Source of the DNA: Pseudomonas anuradhapurensis
GTDB lineage: Bacteria; Pseudomonadota; Gammaproteobacteria; Pseudomonadales; Pseudomonadaceae
Length of the DNA stretch: 64,000 nt
Assembly (NCBI RefSeq): GCF_014269225.2
Contig: NZ_CP077097.1
Coordinates: 3,979,001-4,043,000 of the forward strand
Reading direction: 5' to 3'
In this document: piece after piece, positions 38,649 to 48,276 of the stretch
Layout of the letters: the number at the start of each line of letters is the position of its first letter
How positions within the stretch are numbered: the stretch's first letter is position 1
The notes under the pieces: model-generated
What the model saw: only the letters and a program-made list of their open reading frames with translations
Databases searched by the model: none
What the model was told of the DNA's origin: nothing
Position numbers and translations under genes: made by a program

Positions 38649-41600
38649 CTAGCCGACCAGCGATAACATGAGTGCCTGATTTAACCTCTCAATAGCCTTC
38701 TTAAGCTGATCAACCGCGTGCTCCAACTCCTGTGAAGGTATCTGGGCAAGTAAACACACCGCCTCCAACTGCCGACAGGATTCGACCACCTGATCACCCC
38801 TGACCACTCGCGCAGCACCTTTCATGCGATGCGCAAGCTCGCCGAGCTTGTTGGTGTCCCTCTCACGCAGCAATACACTTAACTGCTCACAGTCACTGCG
38901 GTTGTTCTTGATCAGCTCGTCGAGTATCTGGCGAAACTTCACCGGCTCGCTACTGATCATCAGCTCCAACGGCCCCAGGTCAATGACCTGCGACGTCTGA
39001 GGTGGCAGCATCAGCTGTTCCTGCTGACAGTGTTCAATGGTCTCCTCGGAATATGCATCTTCCGGCTGCAACGCGCGTAGCCGAGCATCCAACTCATCCA
39101 GACCCACTGGTTTAATTAGGCAATCGTTCATACCAGCCTGAATGCACAACTCGATTTCTTCTGGTTGAGCGTCTGCCGTCAGACCGATGATCACGGTCGC
39201 AGCCAAGCCCTGTTCCTGCTCGGACTGGCGTACGGCACGGGTGAAATCGGTACCGTTCATTACCGGCATATGGCAGTCTGTGATAATGATGTCGAAGGGT
39301 TGCTCGCACCAACGCGCGTAAGCCAGCTTACCATTCTCTGCCTCGAATACGTCATGGCCGAGGTAGTTCAGTTGCTGATGCAACACTTGGCGATTGATCC
39401 GGTGGTCGTCAACCACCAACACCTGCAATCGATACCGGGGAACATCTTGGGTCAAGGCAGACACCTGATCGAACTCGATCGGCTCCAACACTTGCAAGCG
39501 CATCTGGACGTCGACCCGAGTGCCCCGCCCCAGGGTACTGGTCAGGTCCACTCTGCCCCCCATCATTTCGCATAGCGATCGGCTGATCACCAACCCCAGC
39601 CCAGTCCCTTCGGTATGCTGGACATTGCGGTGGGCCTGGGCAAAAGGTCTGAACAAGCGCTCTTGATCGCCCGTGCTGATACCCACGCCAGTATCTTCGA
39701 CACTCAGGTTGACTGTAAGCAGGCTGGCATCCATCAACATCCCAGCAATACAGACAGTGATCCTTCCCTCTTCGGTGAACTTGATTGCATTGCTAACTAG
39801 ATTGGAAAGAATCTGTTTGAAACGCAGGGCATCGATGAGCACATCACAGTTGATGCTCGAGTCGATCTCGAGGACCAAGGTCAGGCGTTTCTGCCGTGCC
39901 AGGCCCTCAAACACACGCGCCACCGATTCCACAAGCTCTCGAAGGTTGGCGCGCTTGGGCGACAGGCTCAGGCGTCCAGACTCGATTCGAGCGATGTCCA
40001 GGATATCGCCGATCAACTCCAGCAGGCTCTTTGCCGAGGCATGGGCGATTTCAATGCTGGCGCGATCAATCGGCTTGTCATCCGCACGCTTGAGGGCGAG
40101 TTCGAGAATGCCGATCACAGCATTCATCGGTGTTCGGATCTCATGGCTCATGGTGGCCAGGAAACTGGTCTTGGCGCGGCTGGCATCGTCGGCAAGTGTC
40201 TTAGCCTCTTGCAGTTGTTGAACCAGCTCGCGGTGCTCGGTTATGTCCAACCAGCCGCAGATAACCCCTTTGATCTGGCCGGTAGAATCCCGAAAGGGTT
40301 GAACCCAGTGATTGATCCAAACTTCTCTGCCCTGCAATACGATAGCATGCACCGACTCGATGGTCTGGCCGTCACGCATGGCTTGCAGGTAACTACGATG
40401 AAAGTCCGGGCGGCTCTCGAAGTTCTCCTTAGGCAGCTGGCGCACTGTCTTATTTAGCACCTGATCAGCGCTCAGGCCGACACTTTCCAGGTAGCTGCGA
40501 TTGCACGACAGCATGCGCCCTTTGATATCGCGTACATACAGCGGCGGAGGCATGCAATCGGTCAGGGTTTCGACAAACTGCAACTGATCGTTGAGCATTC
40601 GCTCGGCTTTGAGCCTTGCTTTGATCTGGCGCCGCAGGTAGAACACCCATACCAGCAACAGCACCAGCAGCACTACAGCAGCGGCGACGATTTCCTTGAT
40701 CACCCGCTGATAATCGACCCAGGTCTGTCCACTCATTCCCGGTGGCGAGCGCCAGCGATTGGAAATGGCATTGAGCTCGTCGGGTGCAACGGTCTGCAAA
40801 ACCTTGTCGATGATTGACTGAAGCTCGACATCACTGCGGCGCATCGCGAAGTTTGTTGTGGATGGCCCCAGATCGAGCATTTGATTGATGGCCAATCTGT
40901 CACGGAATAACCGCTCAATGTAGTAGCGCGCGGCAGGCAGCGACACCATGGCCGCATCGGTCTTGCCCTGGTAAAGCAGATTCATCGCATCCAACGAACT
41001 ACCCGCTTCCATCACTACAGTTTCCGGATAACGTTTGCGCAATTGCCGGATTGCCACGTGACCTGTAGGAACAGCCACCCGCTTTTCATCCAAGCTCCCC
41101 AGTTTTCCTTGTTGATCAACGCTACTGAGCAGAACAAAAGGACTGTTGAGCAGCGACCGGGAAAAGCGCAGGTACTCTTCCCTTTCTGGACTGGCCGTCA
41201 TCAACGCCAGATCGGCTTGACCTAGATTTACCGCTTCGATGATTTGCGGGAGGCCGCCACTGCGCGTAACCACTTCAAAATGCAGGCCAGTCGTGAGGGT
41301 GATCACCTCAAGGAGATCGGCTATCGCCCCCGAAAATACACCGTTCGAATCAAAGAACGCACCCGGCGCGAAATCATCATTGATCACCAGACGTACCACC
41401 GGGTGTCGCTGGATCCAGCGCACCTGCTCTGCCGTCAGGTCGACAGACTCTTCACCGGGAATGAAGCTATTGCCCACCCAGCGTTTGGCCAAGGTGCGCA
41501 ATTGCTCTTCACCGATAGTCTCGATGGCGGTATTGATCAATTGCAGCAACCGCGTGTTGCCGGCCGCTAACGCATAACTGTAATCGCCGCCCCGCACGCC

Positions 41601-42368
41601 TGCGAAACGTTCAAAACGGACATAGTTGTAGAACGCACGGTTGATTAGGAAATATGCACTGTACAAGTCATCTAAGTACACATCCGCCTGGCCAAAGGCG
41701 GCAGCGGCTATCGCCTTTTCATGGCTGCCATAAACTCGAATATGGGCCCGAGGGTAGCGCTTCTTGACCTCGACGCTGTGTTCATCAGTGATCGCTACGC
41801 GCAACCCGGCAAGGTCGGAGGGCGATTGCCTTCTTTCAGAGCTGCGCTTGAACACCGCCAACCGATCCCTGGCATAGGGCGTGCTTAGCCACAGGTCCGG
41901 ACTTGGCTCCGTGCTGCCGTGGGTGCTGATCACATCAACGCGCCCGGCCTGCAACGCCTTGCGTGCCTCCTGCTCGTTGCCGTAGGTCACTATCTTGACT
42001 TGTAAGCCTAATAGCTGCGCGACCAAAGCTGTGACATCGGCACTGATGCCTTCGTACAGGCTATCTTGGACATTGACCGAAAATGGCGCAGACTCGGTCT
42101 GTGACACACCGACCCTGAGTTCAGCCTTATGGCGCAGCCATTGCCAGTCCTCTATCGAAATCGCCATATCGTGGCGATCGATTTGCAACCGGCTGGCCAG
42201 CGTCCTAGGAACCGCAGGCAGTGAGTTCGCCAGCACTGAAGCGCAGCTCAACATCAGGCCAATGGATAAGCAGACAATACGTAGATACATGCTAGATAAG
42301 AGCCGAAGCAATCTGGGGTGGCTGACAAGACGGCGCAATGATAGTTCAAAGCAGTTACCGTCGCTCAT
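38649..42368 (-). CDS. BvgS/RocS-type hybrid sensor kinase
   Basis: A 1239-residue unorthodox kinase. Order: export signal near residues 27-48; two tandem periplasmic solute-binding (SBP_bac_3/VFT) domains, about 80-300 and 315-540; TM at 560-580 (VAAAVVLLVLLLVWVFYL); PAS at about 600-715; H-box with SHEIRTP (His742); HATPase with DTGVGIS and GTGLGL; receiver with Asp1031 (DIIITDCHMP); Hpt with His1180 (LAHRMKGAA). This is the BvgS/EvgS layout and corresponds to RocS1/RcsC-like kinases that control Cup fimbriae in P. aeruginosa. Its ATG follows the stop of the EAL gene by three bases. Confidence 0.9.
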   Translation of the reverse strand: MSDGNCFELSLRRLVSHPRLLRLLSSMYLRIVCLSIGLMLSCASVLANSLPAVPRTLASRLQIDRHDMAISIEDWQWLRHKAELRVGVSQTESAPFSVNVQDSLYEGISADVTALVAQLLGLQVKIVTYGNEQEARKALQAGRVDVISTHGSTEPSPDLWLSTPYARDRLAVFKRSSERRQSPSDLAGLRVAITDEHSVEVKKRYPRAHIRVYGSHEKAIAAAAFGQADVYLDDLYSAYFLINRAFYNYVRFERFAGVRGGDYSYALAAGNTRLLQLINTAIETIGEEQLRTLAKRWVGNSFIPGEESVDLTAEQVRWIQRHPVVRLVINDDFAPGAFFDSNGVFSGAIADLLEVITLTTGLHFEVVTRSGGLPQIIEAVNLGQADLALMTASPEREEYLRFSRSLLNSPFVLLSSVDQQGKLGSLDEKRVAVPTGHVAIRQLRKRYPETVVMEAGSSLDAMNLLYQGKTDAAMVSLPAARYYIERLFRDRLAINQMLDLGPSTTNFAMRRSDVELQSIIDKVLQTVAPDELNAISNRWRSPPGMSGQTWVDYQRVIKEIVAAAVVLLVLLLVWVFYLRRQIKARLKAERMLNDQLQFVETLTDCMPPPLYVRDIKGRMLSCNRSYLESVGLSADQVLNKTVRQLPKENFESRPDFHRSYLQAMRDGQTIESVHAIVLQGREVWINHWVQPFRDSTGQIKGVICGWLDITEHRELVQQLQEAKTLADDASRAKTSFLATMSHEIRTPMNAVIGILELALKRADDKPIDRASIEIAHASAKSLLELIGDILDIARIESGRLSLSPKRANLRELVESVARVFEGLARQKRLTLVLEIDSSINCDVLIDALRFKQILSNLVSNAIKFTEEGRITVCIAGMLMDASLLTVNLSVEDTGVGISTGDQERLFRPFAQAHRNVQHTEGTGLGLVISRSLCEMMGGRVDLTSTLGRGTRVDVQMRLQVLEPIEFDQVSALTQDVPRYRLQVLVVDDHRINRQVLHQQLNYLGHDVFEAENGKLAYARWCEQPFDIIITDCHMPVMNGTDFTRAVRQSEQEQGLAATVIIGLTADAQPEEIELCIQAGMNDCLIKPVGLDELDARLRALQPEDAYSEETIEHCQQEQLMLPPQTSQVIDLGPLELMISSEPVKFRQILDELIKNNRSDCEQLSVLLRERDTNKLGELAHRMKGAARVVRGDQVVESCRQLEAVCLLAQIPSQELEHAVDQLKKAIERLNQALMLSLVG

Positions 42369-42371
42369 TCA

Positions 42372-43583
42372 TTACAAGCCGCCTTGCTCCGTGCTTTGGG
42401 TGCAAAAGTCGATCAGATGACGCTCCGGCATGGGGCGAGCAAACAAAAAGCCTTGGGCAAGGGTACCGCCCAGCTCGATCAGCCGAGCCTGTTGCACCAC
42501 GGTCTCTACCCCTTCGATGACTAGCGAGATACCCAGTGCCTGGGCCAATGCCACCGCACAGCTGATGATCGCGGCACTCTTGTGCTGGCTTTGCATCTTG
42601 CGTACAAATACGCGATCAAGCTTGACCTGGGTAAAAGGTAGTTCGCTAAGCCGGTCCAGTGAGGAGTAACCTGCGCCAAAATCATCCATGGCCAAACCGC
42701 AACCGAGAATACGCAACCGTACAAGATTCTCTAAACTACTCGCGGGCGCGCTGATCAAGGAGGACTCGGTAATTTCGAACGTGACGCTGGTGGCAGACAC
42801 CTGGGCGCGTTTGAGCATGAGTGAGATGCGCTCAGTCAGCGCGGTACAAGCAAGCTGTGATGGATGCAGGTTGAACGCCAGATTGATCGCCCTGCCCTCC
42901 AGTTTCAGTCTTTGCTGCAGCGAAAGGCCCTGCTCGAACAATTGCCAGAACAACCGGTCGATAAGGTTGTGCGCTTCCATCACGGAGAGAAAGTGCGCAG
43001 GTGTCAACACCCCCCATTGCGGATGCTTCCAGCGTGCGAGCACTTCTGCGCCGACCATCAGGTTACCTTGAAGCGTGACTTTAGGCTGGTAGTAGGCCTC
43101 GAACTCACCGTTGGCTAGCCCCTGCTGCACATCGCTCAGGGTGGGGAGTTCTGCAGGCGACAAACGTTGTGGGACGGCACTGCATAACTCTCGGTAGCGC
43201 TTGACCAATTGACTGAATTCTTCAAGTTTGAACGGCTTGCCAAGATCGCCCAGAAAGGTCAGACCCAGACAGTGGATCATCGCGACCGTGGCCTGGCGCA
43301 AAACGGGGTCAAGTTCGCTGCACAAAACCACCGCCCTGACCTTGCCAGCGCTACTGACATGGCGTAGCAATGCCAAACCATCCATGCCTGCCATTTTAAG
43401 GTCGCATAGAAGGATGTCCACCGTGTCGCAAGCGGATAATTGGCTAATTGCTTCATTGCCATCTGACGCTTGCAAAATCGGACCTGGTAGGAGTTTTTTC
43501 AGCGCCGTCACGGTAACGAGGCGCTGAAAGGGTTCATCCTCCAGCACCAAAACAGTCAAATCTTGCATTGCAGGTCTACACAT
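42372..43583 (-). CDS. RocR-type response regulator with EAL phosphodiesterase domain
   Basis: A 403-residue protein: receiver (about 5-125; acceptor Asp61 in ILLCDLKMAGMDG) and EAL domain (about 150-395). The catalytic set appears whole: AEVLARW, NLHPSQL, FEITES, MDDFGAGYS, VKLDRVF, VIEGVET and AQGFLFARP. It should hydrolyse c-di-GMP. In P. aeruginosa RocR opposes RocA1 by competing for the kinase RocS1. An alternative start is the Met at codon 6. It is upstream of and probably cotranscribed with the kinase gene. Confidence 0.9.
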   Translation of the reverse strand: MCRPAMQDLTVLVLEDEPFQRLVTVTALKKLLPGPILQASDGNEAISQLSACDTVDILLCDLKMAGMDGLALLRHVSSAGKVRAVVLCSELDPVLRQATVAMIHCLGLTFLGDLGKPFKLEEFSQLVKRYRELCSAVPQRLSPAELPTLSDVQQGLANGEFEAYYQPKVTLQGNLMVGAEVLARWKHPQWGVLTPAHFLSVMEAHNLIDRLFWQLFEQGLSLQQRLKLEGRAINLAFNLHPSQLACTALTERISLMLKRAQVSATSVTFEITESSLISAPASSLENLVRLRILGCGLAMDDFGAGYSSLDRLSELPFTQVKLDRVFVRKMQSQHKSAAIISCAVALAQALGISLVIEGVETVVQQARLIELGGTLAQGFLFARPMPERHLIDFCTQSTEQGGL

Positions 43584-43771
43584 GGCCCATTGAACGACAA
43601 ACAGTGTGCAAATAAGCCAAGGTCCTTTCCATCAGAATTTTCCTGCGCTACGCTAGAATTTTCCCAGCGCGAACCGGGAAGGATTACAGCGCAGTGCTGC
43701 ATAGAGCATACTGTCATCCGATGCAGCGAGACTACACACCTCGCAACAAAATCATTTCAAGGTAGGCTTAT

Positions 43772-44401
43772 ATGCATAGCGTTTTAATAGTTGACGACCA
43801 CCCAGTCATTCGAATGGCAGTTCGCGTTCTATTGGAAAAGCACGGCATGCGCGTAGCCGGCGAAACAGATAATGGCATAGATGCAATCCAGCTCGCACGT
43901 GAACTCGCCCCTCAGGTGGTTATTCTTGATATTGGCATTCCTAAGCTGGACGGATTTACCGTTATATCGAGAATAAAAGCGCTGGATGTGCGTAGCGAGA
44001 TATTGATTTTGACTTCACACCCCGCCGACTCGGTTTGTCGACGCTGCATCCAGCTGGGAGCACGCGGCTTTGTCAATAAGGAAGAGGATTTAGCCAGTCT
44101 GATTTCAGCAATCAAGGCAGTGGTTTCCGGCTACACCTTTTTTCCTGTCCTCACGTTTGATAGCGTAACCTCAACCGAACAGCCAACTGAGATGGAGTTA
44201 ATTCGCTCGCTGACCGACCGAGAAATGACAGTATTGCAATATTTAGCCCAAGGTTATTCAAATAAGCAGATCAGTGAAATCCTTCTACTCAGCAACAAGA
44301 CTGTAAGCACCTATAAAATCCGAATACTACAAAAACTGGGAATCTCCTCACTGATAGATCTTGCCGAGTTCGCCAAACGCAACTCATTGATTTCTCGATA
44401 G
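43772..44401 (+). CDS. LuxR/NarL-type response regulator (RocA/BvgA-like)
   Basis: A 209-residue regulator with a receiver (acceptor Asp53 in VILDIGIPKLDGF) and a C-terminal LuxR-type helix-turn-helix (LTDREMTVLQYLAQGYSNKQ, then LLSNKTVSTYKIRI). It is divergent from the EAL gene and points into the fimbrial operon that starts about 170 bp downstream. This is the gene order of P. aeruginosa rocS1-rocR/rocA1, whose regulator activates cup fimbriae. Confidence 0.9.
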   Translation: MHSVLIVDDHPVIRMAVRVLLEKHGMRVAGETDNGIDAIQLARELAPQVVILDIGIPKLDGFTVISRIKALDVRSEILILTSHPADSVCRRCIQLGARGFVNKEEDLASLISAIKAVVSGYTFFPVLTFDSVTSTEQPTEMELIRSLTDREMTVLQYLAQGYSNKQISEILLLSNKTVSTYKIRILQKLGISSLIDLAEFAKRNSLISR

Positions 44402-44414
44402 CCAGCGAGAAGAC

Positions 44415-44434
44415 CCCTAGGAAATTTCTTAGGG
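44415..44434. promoter_or_regulatory. 20-base palindrome upstream of the fimbrial operon
   Basis: CCCTAGGAAATTTCTTAGGG, symmetric except for one base pair, located between the LuxR-type regulator stop and the major pilin start. It could be an operator for the regulator or a weak terminator; no T-run follows. Confidence 0.45.
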
Positions 44435-44574
44435 CTGCTTCAGCAACGTCCTACATACATCTTCCATAACTTCCTCTAGGCTAACCCCACCTCAACGGTA
44501 CGCAGGCATTCGAGATAAACACCTGCTCCATTGAGTTCCCCATCAAGGATTCCAACATCACCTAGGAGTATCAG

Positions 44575-45129
44575 ATGCAAGTTCGTTCGTTGGCTGGTGC
44601 AATCATGGCCGTCACCTTGGCAGCAACTTCGGCGGCCAGTTTTGCCAAAGATCAGGGGCATGGTGTGATTACCTTCAAAGGCGCGATTATCGATGCGCCC
44701 TGCTCCATCGCTCAAGAGTCGCAATACCAGACTGTCGATTTGGATCAAGTTTCCAACGTCGCCCTGAAGAACGGTGGCAAATCCAACCCGAAAACGTTCA
44801 AGATCGAACTGCGAGGCTGTGAACTGGGCGCCCTGAAGTCGGCCACCGCCACGTTCACCGGCTCGCCGGCCGCCAACCCTGATCTGCTTGCAATCAAAGG
44901 TACCGCTCAAGGTGCGAGCCTGGCCATTGCCGACCACACCGGCGCGCTGATCAAGCTGGGCGACGCATCGCCTGCCCAGACGCTGAGTGATGGCGACACC
45001 TTCCTGCAGTTCAGTGCCTACCTGCAGGGCGATATGGTGACGCCAGGTGGTGGTGGTCAAGCGACGCCTGCCGAAATCGTACCGGGCGACTTCGAAACCT
45101 TCGCCAACTTCACCCTCGCCTATCAGTAA
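44575..45129 (+). CDS. Major fimbrial pilin (MrpA/FimA type)
   Basis: A 184-residue pilin precursor: signal peptide ending AASFA, donor strand region, first Cys in IIDAPCSIAQ, partner Cys in LRGCELG, and the C-terminal beta-zipper FANFTLAYQ with penultimate Tyr. AGGAG precedes the ATG. First gene of the fimbrial operon, hence likely the shaft subunit. Confidence 0.9.
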   Translation: MQVRSLAGAIMAVTLAATSAASFAKDQGHGVITFKGAIIDAPCSIAQESQYQTVDLDQVSNVALKNGGKSNPKTFKIELRGCELGALKSATATFTGSPAANPDLLAIKGTAQGASLAIADHTGALIKLGDASPAQTLSDGDTFLQFSAYLQGDMVTPGGGGQATPAEIVPGDFETFANFTLAYQ

Positions 45130-45199
45130 CGGACGCCGTCACTGAAGTAACCCGCAGTGCGCACGGCTGCGTACTGCGGGGGAGCTCGCGGAGGTTTGG

Positions 45200-45724
45200 A
45201 TGATTCGCTCAAGCGCGCTGGTACTGGCCCTCTGCACGTTGGGCGTACCCGTCTGTGCTGCCGATGTATTCAAGGGACGTGTACAACTGACCGGAAGCAT
45301 CGTCGATAGCGCCTGCACTATTCGTATGGGTAATGACAGCCAGACCATTGCCTTCAATCCATTGGCACTCAATAGCCTGGTCAGCGGCAATACGTCGGCC
45401 AAGCAATCGCTGAAGATCGCTATCAGGGACTGCTTTACTTCGACAACAGCGCGTGACATCGCCCCTTCGCAACGCTTCAGGCTGACATTCGAAGGTCAGC
45501 CCGAGGGCAAGAACTTTGCCATTCAGGGCGCTGCGAAAGGCATTGCACTGCGGATTGAAGATGAACACGGGAAGTTGATTTCTCCCGGCGAGTCCATAGA
45601 GCACAACACCGACACTGCCGACCGTTTGCTACTCAACTATTCGCTGACGCTTGTCGGCAGCGGACATGCACTGGAAACGGGCGACTATAACGCCACGATC
45701 AAACTGAGTATTCAGCACTTCTGA
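45200..45724 (+). CDS. Minor fimbrial subunit (MrpB-like position)
   Basis: A 174-residue pilin-type protein with signal peptide (ending VCA), VQLTGSIVDSACTIRMG and a paired Cys in IAIRDCF. It lies between the major pilin and the usher, the place of mrpB/termination-type subunits in MR/P-like operons. Confidence 0.85.
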   Translation: MIRSSALVLALCTLGVPVCAADVFKGRVQLTGSIVDSACTIRMGNDSQTIAFNPLALNSLVSGNTSAKQSLKIAIRDCFTSTTARDIAPSQRFRLTFEGQPEGKNFAIQGAAKGIALRIEDEHGKLISPGESIEHNTDTADRLLLNYSLTLVGSGHALETGDYNATIKLSIQHF

Positions 45725-45768
45725 ACTGCAAGCACTCAGTGTGCAGTTTCGCTCAAGGATTTAATCAC

Positions 45769-48255
45769 GTGGAACACCATAAGTTACTGGCCGCCACGGC
45801 ATTGTGCTGTGCCGCGACGTGGGCAAATGCAGCCGGAGAATTCCAATTCAACACCGATGTCCTGGAACTCAAGGATCGCGAGAACCTTGATCTTGGGGTG
45901 TTCGCCTCGGCCAACTTCATTATGCCCGGCCAATACAACCTTTTGGTCCACGTGAACCGCGACACATTGACGGAGTATGCCGTCGACTATATTCCGGCCG
46001 ATCACGACCCCAAAAACAGCGTAGCCTGTCTTTCGCCGGCGTTGGTCAATGAACTGGGTCTCAAGACACACGTCCTAAAGTCACTCAAGTGGTGGCATGA
46101 CGGCGCCTGCCTGGACCTCAGCAGTGTCCCGGGCATGCAGGCCCGTGGCGAGCTGGGCCCCTCGGCCCTGTATCTGAGCATCCCTCAGGATCAGCTGGAA
46201 TACACCGCACCGAACTGGGATCCGCCCTCACGTTGGGATGACGGTGTTTACGGCGTGCTGCTGGACTACAACCTCAACGCACAGACCACTGAGCGTCGGC
46301 AAGGCAAAGGCCGCAGCGACAACCTAAGTGGCAATGGCACCGCTGGCATCAACCTCGGCGCCTGGCGGTTGCGCGGCGACTGGCAAACCCAGATGCAACG
46401 CAGTGACGACCAGCCATCGCTCAATCAGTTCGCCTGGAGCCGCTTTTATGCCTTGCGCGCCGTGCCGTCGCTGCGCTCGAACCTGATCGTCGGTGAGGAC
46501 TATCTGGACTCCAGTCTGTTCGGCAGCTTCCGCTACACCGGCGCTAACCTGAGCAGCAACGACAACATGTTGCCCCCCAACCTAAGAGGGTATGCTCCGG
46601 AAGTCACTGGCGTGGCGCGGACCAACGCGCGCGTGGTGATTCGTCAACAAGACCGGGTGCTCTATGACACCCAAGTGCCGCCCGGTGCGTTTCGTATCCA
46701 AGACCTCAACGATGCAGTCTCTGGCCAGCTTGACGTGCGCGTCGAAGAACAAGACGGCAGCGTCCAGGAGTTCCAGCTGGACACCGCCAGTATCCCCTAC
46801 CTGACCCGTCCCGGCACCGTTCGCTACAAACTGGCCGCCGGCAAACCTTCCGATTGGGAGCACCAGATGGACGGGCCGGCGTTCGCCACCGGTGAGTTTT
46901 CCTGGGGGGTGAGCAATGGCTGGTCGCTGTATGGCGGCAGCCTCGGTGCCAAGGACTACGGTTCCCTGGCCGTGGGCATAGGCCGCGACCTGATGGCCTT
47001 CGGAGCGCTGTCGTTCGACGTCACCCAGTCGCGCGCGACGCTGCAGGACGATACGCTCAGCGGCAAGTCCTACCGTGCCAGTTATTCCAAGCGTTTCGAT
47101 GAATACGACAGCCAGGTTACCTTCGCCGGTTATCGGTTCTCCGAGCGAAACTACCTGAGCATGAACGAATTCATCGAGGCCCAGCGTGGCAGCCAGTCGT
47201 TGAACCAAAGCAAGGAGCTGTACACAGCGACCTTGAGCAAGCAGTTTCGGAATTCCGCGCTCAGCCTGTACTTCAACTACAACCATCAGACGTACTGGAA
47301 CAGCCAGGCGAGCGACCGCTACAGCCTGTCGCTGTCGCGCTACTTCGATGTCGGTGGCCTGAAAAACCTCAGCCTGTCGCTGACTGCGTACCAGAACAAG
47401 GCCAACGGCACCTCCGAGGACGGTGCTTATCTCTCGGTGAGCATCCCCTGGGGCAGCAGCGGTTCGGTCAGCTACAACTCCTCGGTCAATCGCGGCGATA
47501 CCAGCCACAGTCTGAGCTACTACGACCGTATCGATGAGCGCAACCACTACATGGTCAGCGCCGGCCAGGCTTCAAATGGTCAAACCGCCAGCGGTTACCT
47601 GTCCCACGACGGTGACCTGGCTCAGGTCGTTGCCAGCGCCAGCTACCAGGCCGGCGAGTACACCTCGGCTGGGTTGTCCCTGCAGGGCGGTGCCACCCTC
47701 ACCGGGTACGGTGCCGCGCTGCACCGGAGCAACGTCATGGGCGGCACTCGGCTGCTGGTCGACACCCAAGGCGTAGCCGACGTCCCGGTCCGCGGCAACG
47801 GCGGAATCACTCGCACCAACCGTTTCGGCAAGGCCGTGGTCACCGACGTCAACAGTTACTACCGCAACCAGACCAGCATCGTATTGGACAGCCTGGCCGA
47901 TGACGTCGAGGCCACGCAGTCAATCACCCAGGCGACCCTGACCGAAGGCGCAATTGGCTATCGCCGCTTCGATGTGATCGCAGGCCACAAAGCCATGGTC
48001 GTCATTCGCATGAACAACCACCGTGCGCCACCGTTCGGCGCCTCGGTACAGAACAGCCGCGGCCAGGAAACCGGCATTGTCGGTGAGGGCGGCTCGACCT
48101 ACCTGAGCGGCATGAAACCGGGGGAAACCATGTCGTTGCATTGGGACGGCAGCGCACGCTGCCACTTCACCCTGCCCGACCCCGTGGTCTCGCCCGACCG
48201 ACAACTGGAGCTGCTGTGCCTGCCGGCCAGCGACGCGGACAACGCCACTGCTTGA
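45769..48255 (+). CDS. Fimbrial outer-membrane usher
   Basis: An 828-residue usher that assembles and exports pilins. The mature N-domain starts GEFQFNTDVLELKDRENLDLGVFA; the barrel, plug (PPGAFRIQDL, GQLDVRVEEQDG) and C-terminal domains follow (GSTYLSGMKPGETMSLHW). Start taken as GTG at 45769, with AAGGA 12 bases upstream; the frame opens further at 45739. Confidence 0.93.
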   Translation: MEHHKLLAATALCCAATWANAAGEFQFNTDVLELKDRENLDLGVFASANFIMPGQYNLLVHVNRDTLTEYAVDYIPADHDPKNSVACLSPALVNELGLKTHVLKSLKWWHDGACLDLSSVPGMQARGELGPSALYLSIPQDQLEYTAPNWDPPSRWDDGVYGVLLDYNLNAQTTERRQGKGRSDNLSGNGTAGINLGAWRLRGDWQTQMQRSDDQPSLNQFAWSRFYALRAVPSLRSNLIVGEDYLDSSLFGSFRYTGANLSSNDNMLPPNLRGYAPEVTGVARTNARVVIRQQDRVLYDTQVPPGAFRIQDLNDAVSGQLDVRVEEQDGSVQEFQLDTASIPYLTRPGTVRYKLAAGKPSDWEHQMDGPAFATGEFSWGVSNGWSLYGGSLGAKDYGSLAVGIGRDLMAFGALSFDVTQSRATLQDDTLSGKSYRASYSKRFDEYDSQVTFAGYRFSERNYLSMNEFIEAQRGSQSLNQSKELYTATLSKQFRNSALSLYFNYNHQTYWNSQASDRYSLSLSRYFDVGGLKNLSLSLTAYQNKANGTSEDGAYLSVSIPWGSSGSVSYNSSVNRGDTSHSLSYYDRIDERNHYMVSAGQASNGQTASGYLSHDGDLAQVVASASYQAGEYTSAGLSLQGGATLTGYGAALHRSNVMGGTRLLVDTQGVADVPVRGNGGITRTNRFGKAVVTDVNSYYRNQTSIVLDSLADDVEATQSITQATLTEGAIGYRRFDVIAGHKAMVVIRMNNHRAPPFGASVQNSRGQETGIVGEGGSTYLSGMKPGETMSLHWDGSARCHFTLPDPVVSPDRQLELLCLPASDADNATA

Positions 48256-48276
48256 TTCACCACACCAGGTACATTC

